A DNA stretch of 64,000 nt, from contig JASJOG010000118.1 of NCBI GenBank assembly GCA_030142905.1, positions 372,001 to 436,000 on the forward strand. Reading direction: 5' to 3'. A program made the translations under genes and the position numbers. Within the stretch, counting starts at the first letter, position 1, and each line of letters starts with the position of its first letter. This document shows positions 1-11,410 of this stretch, one piece after another. This DNA comes from Heliopora coerulea (taxonomy: Eukaryota > Cnidaria > Anthozoa > Scleralcyonacea > Helioporidae). The notes below the pieces were generated by a model, which saw nothing but the letters and a program-made list of their open reading frames with translations, was not told the origin of the DNA and did not search any database.

Positions 1-250
1 GAATGAAATGATTGACACTTATGAGAATATATTTGGATTTAAGCCGTAAAATAATTTATCAGCGAAGCTGTTTAGAGGATAGGCTTATTGATTAAAATTC
101 TGTCAAAAAAGGTAATTCCCCCGCCAGTCGTTGAGGGGTTTTCCCCCGCGACACTTTGAAACAGCTTTGCTGCTAAAGTTTTGACCCAATTTGAAAATGT
201 TTTGAAAACCTGTGACAAAATGTGACAGAATCCGGATATTACAGACTACT
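1..250 (+). mobile_element. Polinton element A, right end only
   Basis: The first 49 bases encode the last residues of a polB gene nearly identical to those ending at 2716 and 60666. A terminal region follows that ends in CCGGATATTACAGACTACT at 250, matching the terminus of the complete Polinton at 61144 with one change. This copy's terminal region is short: it lacks the ~280-bp hairpin-bearing segment present in the other two copies, as if lost between two GGGGTTTTCCCC repeats. Base 251 begins abruptly inside another polB gene, so element A was inserted into element B. The rest of element A lies left of the window. Confidence 0.85.
2..49 (+). pseudogene. POLB: DNA polymerase B, C-terminal tail (partial, cut by window edge)
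   Basis: Codons 2-49 encode NEMIDTYENIFGFKP and a stop, identical to the C-terminus of the two other polB copies in this window. Only the tail is visible, so nothing can be said about integrity. Confidence 0.8.
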
Positions 251-2716
251 GTCTGGATATTGTTATTTGATAAAATGTTTTGATGATAATTTATTTAAAC
301 CAAAATTAGTAAAATACACTAAAAAATCTGATGAAGACGTTTCAGCTAAATTTGTAGAAAGTTTAGAAAATAATATTAAAAAAATACATGAGCAATTTAA
401 ATTTCAAAAAAAGATAATATTAAGAGAAAAGGATAAAAAAGATTTTGAAAAAGCTAAGAAATGTTATGCATGTGATAAAAAATTTGAAAAAGATGATAAA
501 GTTAAAGACCATTGCCATTATACTGGAAAATATCGAGGTGCTGCTTGTATTAGTTGTAATTCAAAAATGAAAAAAACTAAATTTGTTCCAGTTATATTTC
601 ATAATTTACAAAATTATGATAGTCATTTGTTTATAAAAAATCTAGGTGTTTCAGAAGGTGAAATTAATTGTATACCCAACACTGAGGAGAAATATTTCAT
701 TCACAAAAGAGATTATTGTTGATAAATTTGAATCTAAAAAAAGAATTACAGAAAAACAATTTCAAAGTAAATGTAAAGAAAACATTATTGAGTATGAGGA
801 ATTTAATAATGAAAAAGGTGAAATAGAGTATAAAATCAAAGAAATGATTAATGTTAAAAAACAAATTAGATTTATTGACAGTTTTAAGTTTATGCAAAGT
901 AGTTTAGGAAACTTGGTTAAAAATTTAGATAAAAATTAACTAAATATTATGAAAAGAATTTACAAAAATGAAGAGGAAAGAGAATTATTAACTAGAAAAG
1001 GTGTGTTTCCATATGATTGGTTTGATAATATTGAAAAATTAAAAGAAGTAAAATTACCTGATATTAAGGAATTTTATTCAAAATTAAATTATGAAAATAT
1101 AAGCGAAGCAGATTATGAACATGCGCAAAATGTTTGGAAAAATTTTAATATTAAAAATATGAAAGAATATCATGACTTATATTTGAAAACTGATGTGATA
1201 CTTTTGGCAGATGTTTTTGAAAATTTTAGAAAAGTTTGTAATGAAAATTATAAATTAGACCCCGCTTGGTATTATACTTCTCCAGGGCTTGCTTGGGATG
1301 CAACGTTAAAAATGACTGGAGTTGAATTGGACTCATTATCTGATCCACAAATGTACCTTATGATTGAAAATGGAGTTAGAGGAGGAATTTCAACAATTAC
1401 AAAGCGATATGCAAAAGCTAATAATCCTTATATGGGCTCAAAGTATAATCCTGAAGAATATAATGTATATCTTGCTTATTTAGATGCGAATAATTTATAC
1501 GGATGGGCTATGAGTAAAAAACTTCCTGTGAGAGATTTTAAATGGATGAATGAAAGAAAATTACAAAATTGGGAAAAATTTCCTTGTATATTAGAAGTTG
1601 ACTTGGAATACCCTGAAGAGCTGCATGATTTACATAATGAATACCCATTAGCACCAGAAAGATTAAAAGTTGACACCTGCGGAGCAGGAGGTGTTGAAAA
1701 TTTAATTCCAAATTTGAATAACAAAGAAAAATATGTTTTACATAGTGAAAACTTGAAATTATATGAAAAATTAGGATTAAAAATTAGTGGAATTTATAAA
1801 GGTATTAAATTTTATGAAGAAGATTTTATGAAAAAATATATTGATTTAAACACAAAACTGAGAACAGATGCAAAAAATGAATTTGAAAATGAATAATTCT
1901 GTATTTGGAAAAACTATGGAGAATGTTAGAAACAGAGTTGATATACAATTAGTTAACAGAGAAGAAAAAGCATTAAAATTATTTTCAAAAACCAATTTTG
2001 ACAAAAGAACAATATTTTCTGAAAATTTAATTGCTGTGCATATGCATAAGAAAAAAGTTAAGCTTGATAAACCTATATATCTAGGAACGAGCATATTGGA
2101 TCTGAGTAAGACTTTAATCTATGATTTTCATTATAATTATATTAAACCAAAATATGGTGAAAATTCGCGGTTGTTATTTACAGATACTGACAGTTTAATG
2201 TATGAAATTAAAACTGAAGATTTTTATAAAGATATAACCCCAGATGTTGAAAAAATGTTTGACACAAGTAATTATCCAAAAGAACATGAAAGCGGAATTA
2301 AAACCAGTTTAAACAAAAAAGTAATTGGAATGATGAAAGATGAGTGCAGTGGTAAACAAATAGAAGAATTTGTAGGGCTGAGAGCAAAATTATGTTCTTA
2401 TAAAATAGATGAAAAAGACAACGCACCAAAGGTGTCAAAAAGATGTAAAGGTGTTAAGAAAAATGTTATTGGAAAAAATATAACATTTCAAAATTCTAAA
2501 GATTGCTTATTTACTGAAGAAGGACAAATTAGAAAAATGAATTTAATAAGACACCGAAATCATGAATTGTATATTGAGAGTATTGAGAAAATTGCATTGT
2601 CAGCAAAAGATGATAAAAGAATAATACTTGAAAATAAAATAGATACATTGGCATATGGTCATTACATGAATGAAATGATTGACACTTATGAGAATATATT
2701 TGGATTTAAACCGTAA
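251..2716 (+). pseudogene. POLB: Protein-primed DNA polymerase B of Polinton B, 5'-truncated and broken
   Basis: This is the replicative polymerase of Polintons (family B, protein-primed). Visible motifs are exonuclease II FHNLQNYDSHL near 597-630, the zinc-binding region CYACDKKF...CISCN, polymerase motif A LDANNLYGWAM near 1480, motif B NNSVFGKTMEN near 1888 and motif C FTDTDSLMY near 2175. Compared with the copy at 57880 it starts inside the exonuclease domain because element A interrupts it. A 2-nt deletion near 695 shifts the frame, a GAA-to-TAA nonsense codon sits at 937-939, and a 17-nt deletion near 1885 shifts the frame again just before motif B. It also has a palindromic in-frame extra segment at ~1674-1693 absent from the other copy. 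Non-functional. Confidence 0.9.
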
Positions 2717-2797
2717 AATAGTTTATCAGCTAGGTTGTTTCCTTAAAATTCTGTCAAAAAAGGTAATTCCCCCGCCTGTCGTTGAGGGGTTTTCCCC

Positions 2798-2926
2798 ACA
2801 TTCCATACATTCCAGATCTCCCTAACAACGGAGCAAACTCAAAATAGTTTTTTTGCTGACATCGAGCTGTTCAAGTTGACATCGAATTAGGCTGGTTGTT
2901 AGGGAGATTAGGCATGTATGGAATGT
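2798..2926. repeat. Imperfect hairpin in terminal region of Polinton B
   Basis: ACATTCCATACATTCC...CTCCCTAACAAC (2798-2829) is answered by GTTGTTAGGGAG...ATGTATGGAATGT (2895-2926). It is the diverged equivalent of the perfect 32-bp hairpins in both TIRs of the complete Polinton. Confidence 0.8.
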
Positions 2927-3169
2927 TTGGAATGTTTGAAATGTTAAGGTTATTGCCCAAAGGCACTTTGAAAAATTTTGACCCGTTTTTAAAATGTGTT
3001 GAAATTCTTGGTAACGTAATTAAATTCATGAAAGCGACCGGAAGTTAAGTAAGCGAAACCGAAAGTGACGCCGTTAGGAAAAAGGGTTTTCCCCCACGAC
3101 ACTTCGAAAAATTTTGACCAAATTTGAAAATGTGTTGAAAAAGGAGTGACAGAATCCGGACATTGTCAT

Positions 3170-4300
3170 TGTCTTAGACTCCTTGACAAAAATACCAGAA
3201 GAAATATTCAATTTGTCAAGCAGTGCATGGTCAATTTTAGAGCACTCGGGGATGAACATCAGAGAAAATGCCGTTTTCATGGGATAACCAGGTAGACCAA
3301 AGTATGCTGTTACCAGGGAACAGCTCTCAATGCTTGTAAAAGCCAGGTTTAGTATCTGTTCAATTTCAGAGCTACTTCATGTGAGTTCATGGACTGTAAA
3401 ACAACAAATGCAAGTATACGGTTCATCAGAGCATTCTCTTAACAAAGAATTACAAGATAATCAGGTGAGATAGTGAGAGCAACTAAAAGAGCAAACCCAA
3501 AATGTGGATTAAAAATGTCGATGGGACACCTTGGCTCAAGGGGTATATTTATCCCCACACATTGTGTGAGAGAAGCTCTTTCACGAGTTGATCCCCAGTG
3601 AGTGGGTACTTGATGGTGCATGGCAATTAAACAATGTGTATACAATGTAACAAGGCCACTTGGACTCTGGCATTTTGATGGCAATCATAAACTTGTCAAA
3701 TGGTGTTTTGTTGTTCATGGGTGTGAGGATGGCTTCACACCTGTGTATTTACCCTGCAATGCTAACAATGAAGCTCCCACAGTATTCTAAAATTTCATAA
3801 AAGCAGTAGAAAACTGTGGTGTTGTCAGGGAACTGAAAATGTAGATGTTGTCAAGAATAAGTCAAACACTTGTGGTCCAAGTAAGGGGTCAGCTCTTGTG
3901 GGTAAGAGCATGCACAATCAACAAATTGAGCACCTCTGGTACGATGTATTTAAGGCTGTTTTCATTAATGGAGGATCTGAATATCTTGGACTCTTAAGCA
4001 AAGAATGACTTATAGTACTTACATTATACATTCCTACATCACATAAACCATTGTTTGGATGAATGGTCTGCTGCCTCATTGAGACATCCCATGTCCACCC
4101 CTTCAGTTTTGTGTCCAAGGTTCGTTGATGACATCTGGAGAAGGTACCAATCCTACTGAAGTAACTGACAAGTATGGTATTGACTGGGATGGACCTATTC
4201 CACCAGTAGTCCTGCTTTAACAAGTGAACAACTTACACAGTTTGAGGACAGAACTATGGCACTTCAAGAATCGACATTAACAGAAGACAAACTTAAACTT
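3170..4300 (+). pseudogene. Integrase-like (DDE/rve) protein relic
   Basis: Reading through stops and shifts, 3280-3430 gives a helix-turn-helix region (GRPKYAVTREQLSML... SISELLHVSSWTVK). Around 3655-3790 comes LWHFDGNHKLVKWCFVVHG followed by VYLPCNANNEAPTV, and around 3895-3960 GKSMHNQQIEHLWYDVFK. I recognise this layout from a DDE-type integrase-like protein family multiplied in cnidarian and fish genomes; the family identity comes from memory, not a search. Several stops and frame changes make it a relic. Polinton B ends directly at its upstream edge. Confidence 0.6.
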
Positions 4301-7300
4301 TACAAACTGGCTAAAGAATATCTTTACCCTTGGTTAAATGTCAAATTTGTGGCACCCCTCTGAATGAGCTACTTTTCTCGCAAACCAAAATGCAACATCA
4401 GTTAGAACGAGGTGGTTGGTCGCTTTTATTGTGTATATTTGAATCGAACTTGTACAATTCGTTTTATAGATCAACAGCAAAATAGTTTCAGCACAACTCT
4501 AAACACAACTGCATTGAAAAATTAAAATTACTTCATATAACTAAACCTTTAGATACCTTTAAATGGTAAGTGTTATCAAAGCAAAATTTGCCTCAAATAC
4601 CATCAATATCTATTGTAATGGTATATTTCTTTAAAAATTGCTAAAGCAATGGCATTAAAACATTATATTGGAGATATGTGCAAAGTACAAAGATTTTTTA
4701 CCAAATATAATTCTAATCCTGAGAAACATCTTCCTGTATCAAATGACTGCATAGAGCAGTTCATTTAAAGGTTCATCAAAGTTTAAAAATCCAAAATATC
4801 AATGAAGCAAGCACAACTGAAACAGCCACCTGTGAATTGTGGTAAAACTGTTAATAAATTGCTTTAGCATCCTGGAGACAAGTTTAACAAATTACCTGAC
4901 ATACTACAGCCCAAGAATCTTCAATCGGCAGCTTGTTGTCTAGATGTGGCCCATGAAACCTTCTTGAACTATTAAAATTTTGTGGCTTGGGAATGCTAAA
5001 CAACCACAGCCTTTTGCATCCGTAAAACCTGGCACTGTAAAAGGAAAAATCTCCAGCCTCCCCAGTATGTAGACTATGCAGTAGATCTCGAACTGCAGTA
5101 CATGCCACCAACACGATCACTAGTTGGTCAATAGTCAATTATTTATCATGGGAAAATCAGTAATTTTAAAGGCTGTTGTCTCTCCTTGGCATGTTTTTAT
5201 TTAAAATTTGACAATTGTATGCCAAGAACCTACACACATTGAAAGTTCTCCAATTTCTTCGATGTAACCTATAACAGCACACCTTGAAAAGTGATCACTC
5301 CCATATGGCCGCCATGGCTGACTTCCGGATTCACTTTTTGAACAGTGGTTGGTTGATCCAGTCCTATTTTTCAGATCTGTGCAAACAATATGGTGTAAAT
5401 GAGTTGTAGAAATTAAATGGCATTTTTCGTCAATTTCAGGGAGGTTGAGATGACTTGACAAGCAAATTAAGGTTCTTAATCTTATTTTAAGTAATAAATA
5501 AGTGTTTTGAATTTGTTTTTATTTTGCAAAATGCATTCGTCTGTATACTTGCTTCAAAATTTGATGAATGTCTATTGAGTCTGTAAGAGATTCTTGCGTA
5601 TTTGTTTCTCCCTTTGTTTTTTTTTAAGTAACCCTTCATATTAGCCGATTTTCTGTGATGCTTTTTGCCTAAATCCTGATTCATTTGTAGCAGATAAAAG
5701 TCCAGGATGTATTGAACTGCAAATTTCTGGCTGATGCTGTACATGCATTTGAACACTTGAATCGAAATATGTGGAAATAGAACTTGGCCATTTATTCAAA
5801 GAGTTCTAAAATTAAACCTCATAGTAAGGTTTTTGTGGTTGTATTTCATTGAGATATTCTTGTATATGGCTTGCCTTCATCATCTTAAAGTTAATATGTT
5901 GATTTGGATCCTGGATTTTACTGCTAGCACCAAGTCAGTGACACATTGATAAAAACCTTTCCTTAACAATCTTCGCCTTTGTACCTCAGTAGTTTAAACA
6001 TCTCACTATTTCTCAGGTGATAGATGGGTTGACACATGCAACCTTTGCTTGACCACCTTAGTTGGTGTTGCTTAGTGCTTAGAGATTCACACTAGTAACC
6101 ATGATGATAGGGTTCATTTCACTCTAGAAGTCATAAGCTTTCCAGTTTTTACATAGGGTATTTTTGCATGTCAGTTTTTCACCACAATTCACTCTACTGG
6201 TCTCCCAGGGATCAGTGAATACTTACACAAATGCATGCAGTGACTAATTAGGTTATCCAACATTACTCTAAATTAGATTTTAGTTCTTCCTATTGCTGGA
6301 AGAGGACAAATTTATTTAACTTTTTCTGATTTTGTATGATAAAGCTTGGCTTTTGTTTCCTTCTGAAGACAACAATAACAAATTTTGCTGTAGTACTTTG
6401 CTATGCACTTGATAAGGGGAAAAATACGACTTTAATCAACAAGAGAATTTACCATACAGCAGATTGAGCTCTGTGAACACTTCAAAGAAAAAAACTAATT
6501 TTCGTTTGACTTGGACCAAAAAAGTCCCTGCCAACTTCAACTCACAAAGCAGCTCCAAGCAACATATTTCACATGAATAATTATTTGATTACTATACAAG
6601 TAGAACAATGCTAATCAAGCTGTAAGTAGAACCTTTAAAAAACTTGAAAACCTATTAAAAAACGTCGTATCAAATTGCAACAAACCACTGTGGACTCAAG
6701 TTTACTACATGCACTAGTGCAAACTAAATGCATGTATTGAACATTTATAAGAGTACTGATCAGCAACATCTAGCAATAAATTGGATTTGCATGCTTCATT
6801 CAGTAATTGATCCCAGCAAAAGATTTAGTCAAAGTTTATTTTCATCAAAAGATCATTGTCATTGATAGTCAGGAAATTGTTGAATTTGTTTGACAAATGC
6901 AGTAATTTAAATAAAACCTTGAATACATACACTTGGTAAACCCGAAATCCCAAAAACAAAGAAAAGACTAATACTGAAATGGTAATATCTCTTTATTTTG
7001 AAGTCACTACCAAACTGCTAAAGTTACACAAAATTATCTGCAATTTTTTTCTTACTTTAGTCACATTTCTGTAAAAGAGGTGGCTGGCATTGGCCTTCAC
7101 ATGGGTAAAAATGATCGAATTTCTGCTGATTTCCAGTGACTCTGGCCACTTTTTAAGTTCTCCGCCATCGAAAGATACATTTTATTGCTATAAATGTAAA
7201 GGTTAACTGTTTTTTGTTGAAATAATGACCATTAAGAGTAAAAATCGTAATTCAGTAATAGCTGTATAACTACAAGTGGGTCCTCCCAATATGGCCTCTG

Positions 7301-7498
7301 CAAGATTTTCAGCATCACTTCCGGCTTCAATTTTGGCTGAGTGAGAGACTGGAGTTGCTCTACCCAGTCTTATTTAGAGATTGGTGAGATCTACAGAGTG
7401 ATCACATTACCCAGACAATTTTGCGACCTTTGAATCACCATTTTGAAAAATAGTTTGTCAACCACAAGAGATACAATTTCAGGGCTCTCAGCCCCAGT
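4301..7498. other. No recognisable gene
   Basis: AT-rich sequence with only short, uncorrelated open frames on both strands. A few stretches look faintly protein-like (for example near 4250-4360 and 4630-4750) but no family is recognisable. Nothing else is seen. Confidence 0.5.
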
Positions 7499-7879
7499 GT
7501 GAATAGCTTCCACAAGGATTCAAAATTCATGGTTGACACATTCCCAGAGAATGACATCCATTTCCTTGATTTAAGAATAACAGAAGATGGAATTGATATT
7601 TACTGTCAATACACTCTTTTGACCCAAAACAGTGTGGATAAATGTTTGATCTTTTGTGCTATGAAAATATGCACCTCCTCAGAAGCACTTAAGAAACAAG
7701 TTCATCAAATTAAAATGTTTTTGCCATGGAATGGATTTCCTTCCAAAATCAAAAGTAAACTGTTACTTTCCAACACCAAAACATCTGGTAGTCCTTATAA
7801 CAACTACCTTACCTTGGCCCAAAAGGGCAATCACTTGTTAAAAGTCTCAGGAAGAAATTCTCCGGCACCTTGCCACTGA
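7499..7879 (+). pseudogene. Penelope-like reverse transcriptase fragment
   Basis: The open frame contains FLDLRITEDGIDIYCQYTL, the conserved strand that follows the catalytic region in Penelope-like reverse transcriptases. It continues with EALKKQVHQIKMFLPWNGFPS, a C-terminal thumb segment of the same protein. No catalytic YVDD is visible upstream, and the fragment is isolated and truncated on both sides. Confidence 0.55.
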
Positions 7880-8329
7880 AATAAATTTCATTGTTGCTTA
7901 TGAAACCAAGAAAACGATCTTTTTTCTTTTTTTTTCTTTCAAATAAAGATGAAATACCAGACTGCCCAAAACTCGCACCCAGCTCCAACTCTCTTGGTTG
8001 ACACCAAACAATCCATTCAGTACCTTCAGAAACATTTTTTTAATTCTAATTTTTGGATCCCTAAGTACAACGTAGAAATAAATCACATTGTTTGGGTCGA
8101 GAAAAGTTTATAGAATTTGTTAATTTATGGGATCGATTTTCATTGGCTCCATAAAAAGATAATAAATCATGATATAAAGATGTTTGGGTGTATAACTTCC
8201 CATTTAGTAAATATTATGCTTCTTTGGCCTCATCTGTCTGGTCTCCAACAGGCTTATAATTTGCTTGTGTCTCTGTTTACCTAAATATGGTATACATGGA
8301 GTAAGGGAAGACACTAGATTAGTGATATT
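7880..8329. other. No recognisable gene
   Basis: Nothing is seen here apart from a pyrimidine tract at 7919-7941. Confidence 0.4.
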
Positions 8330-9275
8330 TCGCCTCAGTAGCATCTAGACCACCTAAAAGTTTACTGAGTTTACTGCCAGAACCATAAATAGATTGATTA
8401 TCCTCATTTGATCATACATCTATCATTACAAAGAATGAATCTTTAAAAAAGTCATGAACTGTTATGTTCTCATCAAATTTCATCATATTAGAAAACAAAC
8501 AATGGGCATCTTCATATAAGCGATTTTTGGTTACATCTCTAGAATATACTTGGGTTTTCCTTCTATGCTTATCTTCACAGTTTTCAAATTCGGATCAGAA
8601 AATTTTTCATTATTGCTTTAAACATTCTTAAACAATAGAATTGGTTTCATACTCTTTTTTGGGACATTAACATTTATATTCTGAATGGTGGAACCTTTAG
8701 GCCATGATATCTTCTGAAATGTAATAACATGCTCATATGGAACACTTCATCCAGTCAAAGATCTTGTTTGCAAGATCTGTATTCATAATAATTTCACATT
8801 CTAGATGAAGATTCTCAAGAGAATAATCAGTACTGGCTTTCCCTGTTTGAGTAATCAAAACATCTGAGCTGTTAAGAAGGATTAATATATACTCCAGTGG
8901 ATAAAATGTGGAATGAACTATCCAATATTATCTAGTATTTTACAGAGGTTTAGTCGAAGTGTAGTTCCAAAAATATCAAACAAGTATATCTTGAACTTTC
9001 CCAGTATCACCTGAACTTAGCACCTGAATCACCTTTAGATATTAGTTTTCACCAATTTTTAGACCCTAAACCATACTCAATCATATAATTTCTCATAGAT
9101 TCTGACAGCCATTTATCCTTATACATTTCATATGAATTATCGTATACAACCTCTCCAGCCTTCTCTGTAACAAATTTAACATAAAATATTAGTTGTAAGC
9201 TTTGGCACTCATATATAACTGCTCACCAGGATTAGCACTAGATGGATTAAAAGTAACTGTCTTGTGCGCTCACTT
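8330..9275 (-). pseudogene. Polinton capsid-like protein relic
   Basis: Read from 9275 leftward, the relic gives KTVTFNPSSANPGEQLY, then VVYDNSYEMYKDKWL... NYMIEYGL, KLISKGDSGA, NVNVPKKSMKPILLF, KISIEGKPKYI and DFFKDSFFVMIDV. These align in order with the 412-residue protein at 46900-48138 (VTLNPNSVNPEEDLY, IVYDNSGESILEIYKDLW, KLISKDDSGA, IPRKSMKAVVLLF and so on). Many stops and indels; clearly dead. Confidence 0.75.
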
Positions 9276-9349
9276 ACAACTAATGATTTATTAGACTTTC
9301 TTAAATTAGCTAATAATCTGTTTTCTGTTAGCATATATTATAGTGTATA

Positions 9350-10790
9350 TTTTATTTTTTCCTTTTTGTAATATATAAAACAGTTCCACCTATTATTAAA
9401 AATAGATTATCTCAGAGAAAGTATAAAATTCTTCTATATCTTCCGATGGTGATGATTTTTTGACCTTGGAAGCTGGTTTAAATTTTTTGGGTTTGTAATC
9501 AGCATTAATAACATCTTTGAATGTATCTAAATTTTCGATTCTGGTTTTTCATAAATTGTTTCTAAATGTTTAGATGGAACCTCTTGATGAACTTTTTTTG
9601 GTTGATCTACATAACCAACATAATTTATATTACTATTTGAACCAAATTTCATAGCTCGTGTGGCTATTTTCAACCTATAGGGGTTTTCAATATAACTAAA
9701 CTACTTGGTAATAACCATAAAATTGGAGAAACAGTTAAATTTAATATCTGGTTTGTGTCTGTACTTGCTCCATTCATATTTCTGATGGAAGTTGAAACAG
9801 CATAGTTTCAAATGGTTTCGTTAACTAATTTACAAAATTCTTGTTGTTGATATAATAGCTTGTTTTGTTTTAGCTTGAGCACCAAGAATTGCATATATAT
9901 ATATATATATACAATACAATCAGTTTCTATATTGACTTTATGTAGAGTGCTCAATATCTTGTAAGATAGAGCAGATAAATGAAATGAATAAGCTTAAAAT
10001 TCTCGGTTGTTACTCAGAGTTTCACGTCTCTTTGGACGATCATCAGTTGTCTGATGATTGTCCAAAGAGACATGAAACTGAGTAACCGAGAATTTTAAGC
10101 TTATTTCATATATATATATATATGATTCAATCTACTGATTTGAGTAATACCATTAGACAATACTGGCATATATCATTTATAGTCGTTGTGTAACGTATTT
10201 TTATGCAGTTGACAAACAACACCTCCACATTGTAGATATATGACCAATATTTCTACATAATTCATTAGCACATAATTCACAACTAATATCGTCCATTCTT
10301 TCACCACCTTCTGTACTATGAAATACAAATGATAATGCATCAGTGATGTAATAATAGGACAAACATCGTCACGTGGAGTTAAATGCATGATAAATATGGC
10401 AAACAACGTGATAAAAACTCTCATTGTCATCCCAATCAGCTTTCCAATATGGAGTTGTTATCTTCGGTAGCGGCAGTTTAGATATAAAACAATTCCTTTC
10501 ATTAACATAAATGCCGAAATTTTAAATTTGATAATTAAGAATAAAATGGTCAGGATATTGATCATAGACAATATATCCTTTGACAGTCATTGGATTTGAT
10601 TTTGGTATTTTTTTGTATATTACCACCAGACTGCCAAATCTTTGGGAATCTCAAACCAGAATCTGTCGTTTTTAAAGTTCCATCATTTAAATTATAACCA
10701 AAGTCGAATTTATCAATGTTGGCTTTGGGATGTTTCTTTTTAGACCAAGATGTAGCTTGATCTCTTACCTCTTTTACAATATACTGTAAA
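9350..10790 (-). pseudogene. Polinton membrane-anchored structural protein relic
   Basis: The minus strand reads RFPKIWQSGGNIQ near 10640, ITSLMHYHLYFIVQKV near 10350, AILGAQAKTKQAIISTTR near 9870 and SPILWLLPSSLVILKTPI near 9690. These match in order the protein at 50707-52270 (NFPKIWKIGGTVQ, ITSFMRFHLYFTVRRI, AILGAQARTRQSIVSNRA, SPTLWLIPSSLIILKNPI). It is interrupted by the palindromic insertion at ~9893-10126 and by numerous stops. It is transcribed divergently from the gene at 10800. Confidence 0.78.
9893..10126. repeat. Palindromic MITE-like insertion flanked by AT repeats
   Basis: Two arms of about 50 bp (from AAGCTTAAAATTCTCGG at 9990 to CCGAGAATTTTAAGCTT ending 10102) form a near-perfect hairpin. 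(AT)n tracts lie on the outer flanks at 9897-9912 and 10108-10123. The structure sits inside the coding relic of the structural protein, splitting it, so it is a later insertion. Family unknown. Confidence 0.6.
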
Positions 10791-10799
10791 ATATATATT

Positions 10800-11153
10800 A
10801 TGAGAAAGATAACTGTATTTATTGATAATGGGGATTCAAAGGTTGTACATTTCCAAGAGACTATTTTAACAGATACTGACCTTGATATACCAGTTAAACA
10901 TGCTGTTCTATTTTGGGATTATAAAAATGTTGATTCAAGTAATAACCAAGTGCTATATAACAGTGTTACTAAGATGTTTCTATCTGAGTATTGGACATTC
11001 TTTATGATTAAAAAAGAAATTGAATCTTATGGCAATGTAACCCTAAATGAAAATTCATATAATTCAGTCACATTAACATCTGATCGATTGACATATCTCA
11101 AACAATTTGGTCTTCTGGGGTTTTCAGCCAATACCTCAACTAAATCGAATTGA
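10800..11153 (+). pseudogene. Polinton penton-like protein, N-terminal part
   Basis: The 117-residue frame aligns with the start of the protein at 52276-52962. LFWDYKNVD matches IFWNYNNLD, and the region up to LGFSANT corresponds to IIGFPVNK. It starts at an ATG a few bases from the opposite-strand gene, so the pair shares a divergent promoter region. The frame stops where its homologue continues for another ~100 residues, so it is truncated. Capsid vertex (penton) function is a family-level guess. Confidence 0.6.
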
Positions 11154-11410
11154 GTTAATATAAATAGAAATCTGTAATTTGTTAAAATACTGTGTGATAG
11201 TATACATAAGAGTTCCAATACATACAATGGCTATAAATCGGATCTATTAGTTTCTTTGCCGATATCTAACAACTCAAAGTTTAAATGGCTCCATTCAAAA
11301 TTTTTTTGATATCAAAAGCTAAGTCCCAGCTAATAAAAGAATGATCAATCAAATGACATTCTATTTGCACGATCAGGATAACATGAACTTCATCAGGTGT
11401 AAAGTGCTTC

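Larger units (their letters stand above)
251..3164 (+). mobile_element. Polinton element B, right part, split by element A
   Basis: It contains the 3' two thirds of a polB gene (251-2716) and a 3' terminal region (2717-3164). That region shares with the complete element the GGTAATTCCCCCGCC-type block, the CTCCCTAACAAC/GTTGTTAGGGAG hairpin, the AACCGAAAGT block and the terminal AGAATCCGGACATT. The expected last bases (ACAGACTACT) are missing or diverged; the sequence passes into an unrelated integrase-like relic at about 3165. The 5' part must lie left of element A, outside the window. Confidence 0.82.

Noticed and set aside
222..722. Independent gene beginning at the ATG at 222
   Set aside because: The first codons come from the terminus of element A and the rest from the interior of element B's polB; the frame is an accident of the insertion junction and ends at a frameshift.
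3439..3684. 81-codon minus-strand gene
   Set aside because: It overlaps the plus-strand integrase-like relic, which has recognisable conserved motifs; the minus frame has none.
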